The notes: generated by a model from the sequence alone, not told the origin. 17,224 nt of DNA from CAYONQ01 sp964405375 (GCA_964405375.1 CAYONQ010000063.1:1-17224), one strand, 5' to 3'. Shown: positions 5,859 to 13,121, numbered from the stretch's first letter. Numbers and translations are program-made.

Positions 5859-8800
5859 GACTTGCACAGCTTTCCGTAAACAGGCCTGTGACCACGCTGA
5901 TGATATTTGTTGCGATGGTGGTTTTGGGGCTTGTATCGCTGTCGATGCTGGGCCTGGATTTGATGCCGGATTTTGAGATACCGGCCGTCTCCGTTATTAC
6001 AGCTTATGAGGGGGCAGGCCCTGAAGAGGTAGAGACGCTTTTAACCGAGCCGATTGAAGATACTCTCAGCACCATCTCCGGTGTTGACGAGGTGATTTCA
6101 GTTTCCAAAGAAGGAATTTCGGCGGTTACGCTGAAGTTTGACTGGGGCGAAAAAATAGATGAATCTATCAACGATGTGCGCGAAAAGCTCGACCTGATTA
6201 GAGAACGGCTGCCGGAAGAGGCGGAGAATCCCATTATCTTTAAATTCGACCTTGATATGATGCCCATTATGATTATTGCTGTTACAGCCGAGGACAGTTA
6301 CCCCGATTTGCAGGATATAGTTGATGACGAGATAATCGACCCGCTCAAGCGAGTTAAGGGTGTTGCTGCGGCCACTCCTCGCGGCGGATTGGAACGGCAG
6401 ATTCGAGTCGATATTGACCGTGACAAGCTGACGGCTTTGAACCTGTCGGTTACGCAGATAAACTCGGTCCTTGCCGCTCAAAACGTCAGCACACCAGGCG
6501 GCAATTTGAAGATGGGCTATAAGGACTACCTTTTGCGCACGCCGGAGGAGTTTTCGAGTCCGCAGCAGGTTGCAGAGGTGGAAGTTACCCGCCGCAACGG
6601 CATACCTATTAGGTTGAAAGATGTCGCTGATGTCAGGGATTTCTTCAGAGAAAGGACGATTGACGTGCGATTGAACCGCCGCAGGGGAATGGCGGTATTT
6701 ATCCAGAAACAGAGCGGCGAGAATACGGTCGAGGTGGCCGGAAGGGTCAGAGCAAAGCTTGAGGATATAAAAAAGAATCTCCCCCCCGATGTTAAACCCA
6801 AAATTGTTATAGATAATTCCGAGTTTATCCTCGCATCGGTGGCGAATCTGCGAGGTACGGTCCTGTGGGCGGTGTTTTTTGTCTTTATAGTCTTGCTGTT
6901 TTTCCTCCAGGACTTCCGTGCCAGTCTCATAGTTGCTGTTGCAATCCCAACGTCGCTTATTATCACATTTTTGCTGATGTGGTTGCTCGATTACACCATC
7001 AATACCGATTCACTGGCCAGCTTGGCTGTTGCCGTTGGCCTTGTGGTTGATAATGCCGTTGTTGTTGTTGACAACATTCACCGCCACCGCCGCAGAGGTG
7101 AAAGACCGAGAGAGGGGGCAATTTTCGGGGCAAATGAAGTGGGCGTAGCTGTAATTGCCTCGACGTTGACGACTGTTTCTATTTTTGCACCGATTATATT
7201 TGTCGGCGGCATAGCGGCGATTATATTCGGCCAGTTCGCCGCTATCGTTACGATGGCGCTGGTGGCCTCGCTGTTCACCGCCCTTATGCTCGTGCCGATG
7301 CTGTGTTCGAGATTCCTTAAGATACGCGATGTGGGCCCCTCGAAATCGCCGTTAGACTTCTTCTATAACTGGGGCGAAAAATTTCTGACAGCACTGGAAG
7401 AGCTGTACGTTAAGTTTCTGAACTGGGTGCTGGAAAATCGCAAAACAGTTTTTATCTCCTGTGTTGTTTTGTTTATCTGGAGCATCGGGGTTGTCAAGTT
7501 TATCGGCACCGAGTTTTTCCCCCAGCAGGACCAGAATCGTCTGATGGCGGATTTGGAGCTGCCGATAGGAACCCGGTACGAGCGCACCGGAATAGTTGCC
7601 CAGCAGGTCCAAAAGATAGTAGAAGAAAATGTCCCCGAAAGACGCGACAGTTTCGCACGTTGGGGGGTTTGGGGAAAAGCGGAAGGCGGCCAGTTCGTTA
7701 CGGAGGAAGAGACCTATAAGGGGATTGTATATGTCAGTTTGAAATCCAAAAGACAGCGAGAGGCCTCGCCGGCCGATATAATAAAACGGCTCCGCAAGAT
7801 TACAGCCAACATACCCGGCGCTGTTATTCGATATAGCGCCGAAGACCCGATTGAAGCGATGATATTCGGCGGTGCCGGAAAGCTGGCCGTCGAGCTTTAC
7901 GGCCATAATATGAACGAGGCCAGGGCATACGCAGAAGCGGTCAAATCTGCTATGGCCGGCGTCGAAGGCGTCGAGGATATTCAAATCAGCAGAAAGGAGG
8001 AAAAGCCCGAACTTAAAGTCATTATCGACCGCCGGAAGGCCTCGAAGCTGGGACTCGATGTCCAGACCATCGGTAAAACGATAGAGACTCTTTTCGCCGG
8101 CAGCACCGCAACCAGATTCCGCCAGGGCGGAAATGAATACGACATAGAAGTTCGCTTGCGCCCCGAGGATAGAGAGAGAATTGAAGACCTCCGCGATGTA
8201 TTTATCGCTATGCCCGGTGGCGGCCAGGTCGCCCTGGCAAATATCGCTGAGATCGAATACGGCTTCGGACCTACGAAGGTCGAACGCAAGGACCAGGCCA
8301 GATACATAACCGTCTCGGCCGAAACAGTGGGCAGAAAGCTGGGGCCGGTGGTGAAGGACGTTAGAAAAGCACTTGATAAGATTCCCGCACCGCCGGGCTT
8401 TAGTTATAAAATCGCCGGCGCCGAAGAGGAAAGAACAGAGGCATTTCGGCTGCTGATTGTTGCCGTTGGACTGGGGATGGTGCTGGTGTATATGGTGATG
8501 GCCTCCCAGTTTGAGTCCTTCCGTGACCCCTTTATTATATTTCTTTCAATACCGTTTGGTATCGTCGGTGTAATTGTAGCGCTGGCCTTGACCGGCCAGG
8601 CAATGAGCGTTGTCAGCTTTATCGGGCTGATTATGCTTGTCGGCATTGTGGTCAACGACGGAATCGTTCTTATCAGTTTCATAGGCATACTCCGCCGGCG
8701 AGGTCTTGACGTCTATTCGGCAGTTATCGAAGGGGGACGCAGCCGGCTTCGGCCTGTTATTTGCACTACCGTCACTACAGTGCTTGCGATGACGCCGCTG

Positions 8801-8953
8801 GCCCTGTCGAGAGGCGAGGGCTCTGAAATCTGGGTGCCGTTTGCTACAACGGTAATCGGAGGCCTGCTCGTCGGCACGGTCATTACGCTGATTTTGATGC
8901 CGGCCCTTTATAGTGTGCTTGAAGGTCTCAAGAGTTCCGCTGTGAGAGGATAA
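5855..8953 (+). CDS. RND efflux transporter, HAE1/AcrB family
   Basis: This 1032-residue inner-membrane proton-driven pump has the full family length. It begins LSVNRPVTTLMIFVAMVVLG (TM1), has two large periplasmic loops (about 35-330 and 550-850), and two sets of TM helices. TM4 carries the conserved proton-relay aspartate at D399 (GLVVDNAVVVVDNI); the neighbouring AcrB-type second aspartate is N400. In TM10 the AcrB lysine is absent: the motif reads GIVVNDGIVLISF (N934, D935), as in the VVNN/VVND subgroup that includes SwrC-like pumps. The GTG start overlaps the adaptor stop codon (GTGA). Family-level assignment as a multidrug/amphiphile pump is firm; metal export is less likely because the CzcA TM4 pattern is not present. 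Confidence 0.95.
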   Translation: MRLAQLSVNRPVTTLMIFVAMVVLGLVSLSMLGLDLMPDFEIPAVSVITAYEGAGPEEVETLLTEPIEDTLSTISGVDEVISVSKEGISAVTLKFDWGEKIDESINDVREKLDLIRERLPEEAENPIIFKFDLDMMPIMIIAVTAEDSYPDLQDIVDDEIIDPLKRVKGVAAATPRGGLERQIRVDIDRDKLTALNLSVTQINSVLAAQNVSTPGGNLKMGYKDYLLRTPEEFSSPQQVAEVEVTRRNGIPIRLKDVADVRDFFRERTIDVRLNRRRGMAVFIQKQSGENTVEVAGRVRAKLEDIKKNLPPDVKPKIVIDNSEFILASVANLRGTVLWAVFFVFIVLLFFLQDFRASLIVAVAIPTSLIITFLLMWLLDYTINTDSLASLAVAVGLVVDNAVVVVDNIHRHRRRGERPREGAIFGANEVGVAVIASTLTTVSIFAPIIFVGGIAAIIFGQFAAIVTMALVASLFTALMLVPMLCSRFLKIRDVGPSKSPLDFFYNWGEKFLTALEELYVKFLNWVLENRKTVFISCVVLFIWSIGVVKFIGTEFFPQQDQNRLMADLELPIGTRYERTGIVAQQVQKIVEENVPERRDSFARWGVWGKAEGGQFVTEEETYKGIVYVSLKSKRQREASPADIIKRLRKITANIPGAVIRYSAEDPIEAMIFGGAGKLAVELYGHNMNEARAYAEAVKSAMAGVEGVEDIQISRKEEKPELKVIIDRRKASKLGLDVQTIGKTIETLFAGSTATRFRQGGNEYDIEVRLRPEDRERIEDLRDVFIAMPGGGQVALANIAEIEYGFGPTKVERKDQARYITVSAETVGRKLGPVVKDVRKALDKIPAPPGFSYKIAGAEEERTEAFRLLIVAVGLGMVLVYMVMASQFESFRDPFIIFLSIPFGIVGVIVALALTGQAMSVVSFIGLIMLVGIVVNDGIVLISFIGILRRRGLDVYSAVIEGGRSRLRPVICTTVTTVLAMTPLALSRGEGSEIWVPFATTVIGGLLVGTVITLILMPALYSVLEGLKSSAVRG

Positions 8954-8955
8954 TT

Positions 8956-9246
8956 ATGAAAGCCGTTTTGATTGTGCACAATGTGGCGATAGACAGGGAC
9001 GTCAATGAAGCCCTCGAATCGCTCGGGATTAACTGCTATACCAAATTCACCAATGTCTTGGGCAAAGGTCGGGCCAGCGAGCCGCATCTCAATACCGATG
9101 TCTGGCCGGGAACGAATGTCGCCACCTTTGTTGTTATCGACCAGCCCAAAGCCGAAGAAATAATGGATAAAATTCGTCGGATGAGAGAGAAACTCACCGC
9201 CGAAGGGCTGAAGGCCTTTATGTGGCAGCTCGACGATATTACCTGA
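8956..9246 (+). CDS. small PII-like protein at the end of the RND operon
   Basis: This is a soluble 96-residue protein without signal peptide or membrane helix. The predicted order beta (KAVLIVHNV), alpha (DRDVNEALESLG), beta (CYTKFTNVLGKG), a Gly/Pro-rich loop (RASEPHLNTDVWPGTN), beta (VATFVVID), alpha (AEEIMDKIRRMREKL) and beta (LKAFMWQLD) matches the ferredoxin-like PII/DUF3240-type fold. Such proteins are known beside RND pump genes. It starts 2 bases after the transporter stop, with AGAGGA as a ribosome binding site, so it is surely part of the operon. A cytoplasmic modulator or ligand sensor for the pump is inferred. The PII assignment rests on fold pattern and context, not on a canonical PII signature. 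Confidence 0.75.
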   Translation: MKAVLIVHNVAIDRDVNEALESLGINCYTKFTNVLGKGRASEPHLNTDVWPGTNVATFVVIDQPKAEEIMDKIRRMREKLTAEGLKAFMWQLDDIT

Positions 9247-9257
9247 ACCACAACCAC

Positions 9258-9276
9258 GGCAAGAAGATTTTTTGCC
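9258..9276 (+). terminator. possible terminator of the efflux operon
   Basis: GGCAAGAA, loop GAT and TTTTTGCC form an 8-bp stem with one G-T wobble, 12 bases after the PII-like gene stop. The T-run is inside the stem rather than after it, so this may be a weak terminator or a 3'-end stabilising hairpin. A separate perfect palindrome, TGTAAATGCCTTTACA, follows at 9278-9293. Confidence 0.35.
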
Positions 9277-9354
9277 CTGTAAATGCCTTTACAAACAAAA
9301 CTTAGCAAGCCCCCGTCCGCAAGCAAATAATTTGCCCCTTTTTGAAAAAAGTTC

Positions 9355-9383
9355 TGGCAAAATCACCCCTCAGGATGGATAAT
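9355..9383 (+). promoter_or_regulatory. weak promoter candidate for pgl
   Basis: GATAAT (9378-9383) is a good -10 box. At 17 bp upstream only TGGCAA (9355-9360) is available as a -35. If used, transcription would begin near 9390 and give a leader of about 110 bases containing the folded element at 9402-9478. Confidence 0.35.
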
Positions 9384-9401
9384 GGTTTCAGTTATATTTG
9401 T

Positions 9402-9478
9402 GCGGCGGCAACCCATTTTGAGATTCACGGCAAAGTGAGAAGGGGCGCTTAAGCCCCATCAGTTGGGTTTAGGGCCGC
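9402..9478 (+). ncRNA. candidate structured leader RNA upstream of pgl
   Basis: Four helices can be drawn by hand. An outer stem GCGGC/GCCGC (9402-9406 with 9474-9478) continues as AACCCA/TGGGTT (9410-9415 with 9464-9469). It encloses two hairpins: TTCAC/GTGAG (9424-9428 with 9435-9439, loop GGCAAA) and GGGGC/GCCCC (9442-9446 with 9453-9457). Together they form a three-way junction ending 13 bases before the ribosome binding site AAGGGGG (9488-9494). Alternative pairs (TTGGG/CCCAA, GGGC/GCCC, or GCCCC with the GGGGG of the ribosome binding site) could switch it. I do not recognise it as a known riboswitch class. Confidence 0.4.
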
Positions 9479-9502
9479 TGCCCAAAGAAAGGGGGTAAGA
9501 GT

Positions 9503-10269
9503 ATGGAAACAGTTGCGAAGTATAAACCGAATGTTGAAGTTGTTTCCGACCCTGAGACTCTTGCACACCGAACGCTTGAGTTTTTTATCGCCGGTGCCCA
9601 GAAGGCGATAAATGCGAAAGATGTATTCTATGTCGCAATATCAGGCGGACATACTCCGAGACGCTTCTTTGAGCTGTTAGGCGCAGCACCACCGGCAAAA
9701 TCTCTGCCCTGGGATAAAATCCACTTGTTCTGGGTTGACGAACGCTATGTTAAGCCGGATTCACCCTGGAGCAATTATAAACTGGCCGCTGATACCTTCC
9801 TGGATGAGGTTGACATCCCCCAGGAAAACGTTCATCGCATCCCCACCGAACACGACGACTTTACGGTTGCAGCTCACTGTTATGAACAGACTATTCGAGA
9901 TGTTTTTGGTCTGCGCGAGAACCAGCTTCCCGAATTTGACCTGATTGTGCTTGGTATGGGCGCTGACGGACATACCGGCNNNNNNNNNNCTCGCTGTTTC
10001 CCAACAGTTTCGCACCTTTTGATAGGGAAAATCTGGCCTGCGTTGTCTATGTTCTGGATGAGAAACTGAACCGCATAACCCTGACGCATCCGGTTTTATG
10101 TGCCGCCTCTCGTCTGGCGGTACTGGTCAGCGGCCAGGAAAAGGCACATGTCTTAAAAGATGTTCTAACAAGCGAGCCGGACGAGGTTCGCTTCCCCATT
10201 CATATCCTTTGGCCTGTTCTCAATAAGGTAACCTGGCTGGTCGACAGCGAAGCAGCAAAATTACTGTAA
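9503..10269 (+). CDS. pgl: 6-phosphogluconolactonase (interrupted by an assembly gap)
   Basis: This enzyme hydrolyses 6-phosphogluconolactone to 6-phosphogluconate in the oxidative pentose-phosphate pathway. The N-terminal 159 codons show the family hallmarks SGGHTPRRFFELL, FWVDERYV, SPWSNYKLA and GMGADGHTG. After ten Ns (9980-9989) the frame is shifted, but reading from 9991 gives SLFPNSFAPFDRENLACVV and then a normal C-terminus ending EAAKLL and TAA (10267-10269). The family motif is DGHTxSLFP, so the two halves should join directly as DGHTG-SLFP, giving about 251 residues, the usual length. ATG at 9503 has a strong AAGGGGG eight bases upstream. The gene is very likely intact in the organism. 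A fragment of the same gene's 3' end recurs at 12985-13078. Confidence 0.93.
9980..9989. other. assembly gap of 10 Ns
   Basis: This is a placeholder run of N inside pgl. The flanking motif halves fit together without any missing codon, so the true gap is probably zero, or the flanks overlap by one base (the C at 9979 and at 9990). Confidence 0.95.
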
Positions 10270-10302
10270 GGACGGAATTGAGCATAAAATGAGGTTAGAA
10301 AA

Positions 10303-10962
10303 ATGAGCGGCGGAAGAAAGAAAAGTTGGGAGGTATTGGTCTGCGCTGGATTAGTTACATTGACCTTGTTGGCTGCAGTCAAGCAGTTGAACGCTGGGTC
10401 CCAGGATTATACAATCGTTTGTGGTAAAGCAGACCTGAATTGTGACGGCTTTATTAATTTTGCAGATTATGCAAAATTTGCAGATGATTGGCTAAAAACA
10501 GGCGAATATCTTTTTGGAGATATCGATGGAGATGGGATTGTTGACCATAATGATTTGGAAAGACTAAAAGAAAATTGGTTATGGCCAAGGACAGAAATTG
10601 GAGAACCAGATCTAACCATAGGCGAAAGCGACATAACATTCTCAAATCCAAATCCTGTCAGTGGAGAAGAAATTACCGTCAGCGTGACTGTTCATAATAT
10701 CGGAGATGCTGATGCAACAGAATTTCTGGTTTATATTTCCATAAGTCATTCTAGTGATGGTATTCATTGGACGTTACCAATGCCCTGGAAGGACGTCACA
10801 ATCCCATATATTTTTGAAGGGTCATTTTCGACAATATGGATAGACGCCGCATTTGATATTAAGTACGCTCAACTTTGTGTTCAGGTCGACCGTGACAACC
10901 AGGTACAGGAACCTAATGAGGTCAATAATCTCGCCTGCAACATGTTGGAGATTCAGTTATAG
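10303..10962 (+). CDS. secreted dockerin-like and CARDB-domain protein
   Basis: This 219-residue exported protein has a signal peptide at about 1-31 (KK then a hydrophobic run). A dockerin type I-like pair of calcium-binding loops follows. The first, D44-x-N46-x-D48-G-x-I-N52-x-x-D55, is followed by a helix; the second is D73-x-D75-x-D77-G-x-x-D81-x-x-D84 plus a helix. From about residue 102 (PDLTIGESDITFSNPNPVSGEEITVSVTVHNIGDADA) to VDRDNQVQEPNEVNN it is a CARDB-type beta-sandwich, associated with surface adhesion. It may attach to a cohesin-like or cell-surface partner; none is encoded here. The gene is visibly more A+T-rich than the neighbouring pgl, pump and SecDF genes, suggesting recent arrival. 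ATG at 10303 is preceded by GAGG. Confidence 0.85.
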   Translation: MSGGRKKSWEVLVCAGLVTLTLLAAVKQLNAGSQDYTIVCGKADLNCDGFINFADYAKFADDWLKTGEYLFGDIDGDGIVDHNDLERLKENWLWPRTEIGEPDLTIGESDITFSNPNPVSGEEITVSVTVHNIGDADATEFLVYISISHSSDGIHWTLPMPWKDVTIPYIFEGSFSTIWIDAAFDIKYAQLCVQVDRDNQVQEPNEVNNLACNMLEIQL

Positions 10963-10994
10963 AGCCCGATCGAGGTTTTTTGACAGCAGTTTTT

Positions 10995-11125
10995 TTACTG
11001 GGGGATGATTAGTTTTGTTCCGGGTGTCAGCCGATTCGCATCTTTTATTGTCTGGCGGTTAGCGGCAAGAATCTTCCGCCACTGGTTTGCCGAGCCGTAG
11101 TGCTTCAGTCAATGAGACTCCCGTA
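10995..11125 (-). pseudogene. truncated copy of the LysM protein gene
   Basis: The reverse strand from about 11102 to the TAA at 10995 encodes HYGSANQWRKILAANRQT and onward to GTKLIIPQ. This matches the C-terminal LysM domain of the intact gene at 13157-13573 in all but about 4 of 36 residues. Upstream, GSLID-like sequence is out of frame and a stop intervenes, so the 5' part is broken or missing. Most base differences from the intact copy are synonymous. No start codon or signal peptide remains. Confidence 0.85.
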
Positions 11126-11237
11126 GCCGATACCTGTTTGTCTTTAAATCTGAACTATAAATCCACTCAATAGTGCTAACCCTGTTTTTTCCTGTTTTTC
11201 AGACCAATGAAGAGAAAAGAATATGTGAAATTTTGTA

Positions 11238-11264
11238 TTACATAATAATAAAGTGATATATAAT
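11238..11264 (+). promoter_or_regulatory. promoter candidate for the glycosyltransferase
   Basis: A consensus TATAAT (11259-11264, within TATATAAT) lies in a strongly AT-rich stretch 47 bases before the ATG at 11311. The best -35 is TTACAT (11238-11243) at a short 15-bp spacing, so only the -10 is convincing. Confidence 0.4.
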
Positions 11265-11267
11265 TTT

Positions 11268-11294
11268 GTGCGCAGTCTTGCGCATCTGTTTTTT
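11268..11294 (+). terminator. terminator-like hairpin in the glycosyltransferase leader
   Basis: TGCGCA (11269-11274), loop GTCT and TGCGCA (11279-11284) form a perfect 6-bp stem. TCTG and six Ts (11289-11294) follow. It sits between the putative -10 and the start codon at 11311. It could end read-through from upstream or attenuate the glycosyltransferase itself. Confidence 0.45.
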
Positions 11295-11310
11295 AGAAAA
11301 TTGTTGTATT

Positions 11311-12384
11311 ATGAATTACAGCTTCCATAAACCAAATCATACGAAATATGTGCTCGGATGCGGTTATTTAATTCTGTTCCTTATACCTCTTTTTATGACC
11401 ACATACGACCTGTCTATTCCTGGGCTTTACTATGACGAAGCAATACAGGCAGTTCCTGCAATGGAGTTCCTCGATAACAACAGGCAACAATGGGATTATC
11501 CTGGAAACAAAAGTATTGAAATTTTGAAAAGGCCGTTCCCCTATATGACCCAGGATTATATGGGAGCATTGAAAAATCAGGTCTTGATACCTGTTTTCGC
11601 ACTGTTTGGACCTTCTAATACCAGTCTCAGGACCGCAACCCTGATAATCGCCTTAATTGGATTGCTTGTTGCAATGGTATGGACGTATAAAAATTTTGGC
11701 TTGTCGACCACACTAATCTCTGGCCTGTTTATAGTTTTTGACCCGTCCTTTCTCTTCATCAGTCGGCACGATTGGGGCTCCTTCGCCCTCGGTTTTCTAT
11801 GCCGATGCTGCGGTCTCTTATTTATTACCAATGGATGGAAAAAACGATCTCGCTGGCAGTTCTTTGCAGCAGGATGTTTCCTCGGGTTGGGTATGTATAA
11901 CAAAATGGACTTTTCCATTTTTATAATTGCAGCCGCTATGGCACTGGTAATTAGCTCGTTGAAGTCTGTCGCTATGGGGCTGCGAAGCCGGCTCAAAGAA
12001 ATTGCTTACGGTATGTCCGGATTTGTCCTTTGTACACTGCCGCTGCTCTTTTCTATAGAATGGACGACATTTAAATCCCCCGCCGGACATCTTGGCGAAT
12101 GGACTGAAAAACTTCGTGTAATAATTACAATGCTTAATGGCTCATATTTCCACCGGCTTATGCTTAGTGGTGGAGTATTTGAGTCTATGTTTGATGTAAA
12201 AGAAGCGGCAGCCGGCCCGTTTTTGATTATTTTTGTCTGCTCCGCGATAATACTTGGAACGGTATTATTGATTAACAAAAGAAAGGGTACTCCGAATGCC
12301 GGCCATACATTTGTCTTTTTCGTCACAATTTTTACCATAGTCGGTTTTTTTTACTGCCGGGTACCACAAGAATACATCATATGA
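11311..12384 (+). CDS. GT39/PMT_2-like membrane glycosyltransferase, N-terminal segment
   Basis: This 357-residue open segment belongs to an inner-membrane GT-C glycosyltransferase of the ArnT/PMT type, which uses polyprenyl-phosphate sugars and acts on the periplasmic side. TM1 is at about 13-32. It is followed by the luminal acidic motif GLYYDEA (D42, E43), where the family has its catalytic DE, then DYMGALKNQVLIPVFALFG and at least seven further hydrophobic segments. ATG at 11311 was preferred over the TTG at 11266, which would start inside the leader hairpin. The frame fails at CRVPQEYII right after a T8 tract (12345-12352). The continuation is in the -1 frame. Confidence 0.75.
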   Translation: MNYSFHKPNHTKYVLGCGYLILFLIPLFMTTYDLSIPGLYYDEAIQAVPAMEFLDNNRQQWDYPGNKSIEILKRPFPYMTQDYMGALKNQVLIPVFALFGPSNTSLRTATLIIALIGLLVAMVWTYKNFGLSTTLISGLFIVFDPSFLFISRHDWGSFALGFLCRCCGLLFITNGWKKRSRWQFFAAGCFLGLGMYNKMDFSIFIIAAAMALVISSLKSVAMGLRSRLKEIAYGMSGFVLCTLPLLFSIEWTTFKSPAGHLGEWTEKLRVIITMLNGSYFHRLMLSGGVFESMFDVKEAAAGPFLIIFVCSAIILGTVLLINKRKGTPNAGHTFVFFVTIFTIVGFFYCRVPQEYII

Positions 12385-12872
12385 TGAACGTCTATCCTTT
12401 CCCCCATCTGCTGGTTGCCATCGCAGCAATACAGCTTTTCAAAGCAGCCAACAAAATACAAAAGCACTTCCGGCGCTCCGCCGCCGCTTCACTTATTATA
12501 TTGGTGCTTGCAGGCAGCCTGTACGTAGATGCCAGAACTCTTTTAACAATTAGTCGTACAGGTGGTAAAGGAAGATGGTCGGAAGCATTACATTTGTTCG
12601 CAGACGAGCTGAAGAATACACCGGATGCCGTCGTTGTCAGTCTGGATTGGGGATTCCATGGGCAACTTTTATTCGCAAATGTCCCGGCCACGCTTTTGGA
12701 GCCAATATGGATAATGCCTCGAATTCAAAGACAATCAGCCAAATTAATTTTTAATGGAACATCTCAGCATATTTACCTTATCTATGAACCCAAATACGCT
12801 TATTTCCCCTATAATATACCTTTTCTTAATGCAATTCACAGTCTCCCCCCCCAATCTTGTAACTGTCGATAG
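12381..12872 (+). CDS. same glycosyltransferase, C-terminal segment in the -1 frame
   Basis: Reading through from before the nominal ATG at 12381 gives HHMMNVYPFPHLLVAI, the kind of HH...YPFPH motif expected of the late TM region of this glycosyltransferase group. It is therefore the continuation of the upstream segment, not an independent gene. Helices near HLLVAIAAIQLF and SLIILVLAGSLYV are followed by a soluble periplasmic tail with LHLFADEL and VVVSLDWGFHGQLLF. The frame itself fails at a C8 tract (12845-12852), after which it ends in the non-homologous peptide PPQSCNCR. Confidence 0.65.
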   Translation: MMNVYPFPHLLVAIAAIQLFKAANKIQKHFRRSAAASLIILVLAGSLYVDARTLLTISRTGGKGRWSEALHLFADELKNTPDAVVVSLDWGFHGQLLFANVPATLLEPIWIMPRIQRQSAKLIFNGTSQHIYLIYEPKYAYFPYNIPFLNAIHSLPPQSCNCR

Positions 12873-12984
12873 ACATAATGACCGGCAGGGTGACCCGGCA
12901 TTTATTTCAGTCCGCATTAGTCGGCCCCATCGCATCGTCTATAATGGAGGTTTTCAAATTTCCATCGAGCAGTAAATAAACCAG

Positions 12985-13078
12985 GCCGGATGAGGTCCGT
13001 TTCCCCATTCATACCCTTTGGCCTGTTCTTAATAAAGTAACTTGGCTGGTCGACAGCGAAGCAGCAAAATTCCTCTGA
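12985..13078 (+). pseudogene. duplicated 3' fragment of pgl
   Basis: It encodes the last 30 residues of 6-phosphogluconolactonase (PDEVRFPIHTLWPVLNKV onward to EAAKFL and TGA). Over 87 bp (12985-13071 against 10176-10262) there are 7 differences, all transitions. Six are synonymous and one changes Ile to Thr. It begins 9 bp after the glycosyltransferase stop and has no start or active-site part, so it is not a functional gene. Confidence 0.9.
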
Positions 13079-13121
13079 ACGTGGTTTATCGTTAATAGTT
13101 TGTAGAGCTTTTTCTCTTATC

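Larger units (their letters stand above)
11311..12975 (+). pseudogene. composite glycosyltransferase gene with two homopolymer frameshifts
   Basis: Joining the segment to the T8 tract, the -1 frame to the C8 tract, and then the original frame (PNLVTVDRHND through FISVRISRPHRIVYNGGFQ to TAA at 12973-12975) gives one protein of about 554 residues, a normal length for the ArnT/PMT-like class. The two shifts cancel (-1 then +1). Explanations are decay, sequencing error in homopolymers, or slippage at the phased T TTT TTT heptamer. The gene lies exactly between the truncated LysM fragment and the truncated pgl fragment. Confidence 0.75.

Noticed and set aside
7352..7984. 210-codon minus-strand frame inside the RND gene
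   Set aside because: It is antisense to well-conserved RND periplasmic loop sequence and has no recognisable domain.
9369..9400. TPP-riboswitch-like words (GGATAATGG near 9376) before pgl
   Set aside because: The order and spacing of conserved TPP elements are not present, so the resemblance is limited to a few bases.
11577..11996. 139-codon minus-strand frame inside the glycosyltransferase
   Set aside because: It overlaps the conserved membrane segments of the plus-strand gene and has only basic, low-information sequence.
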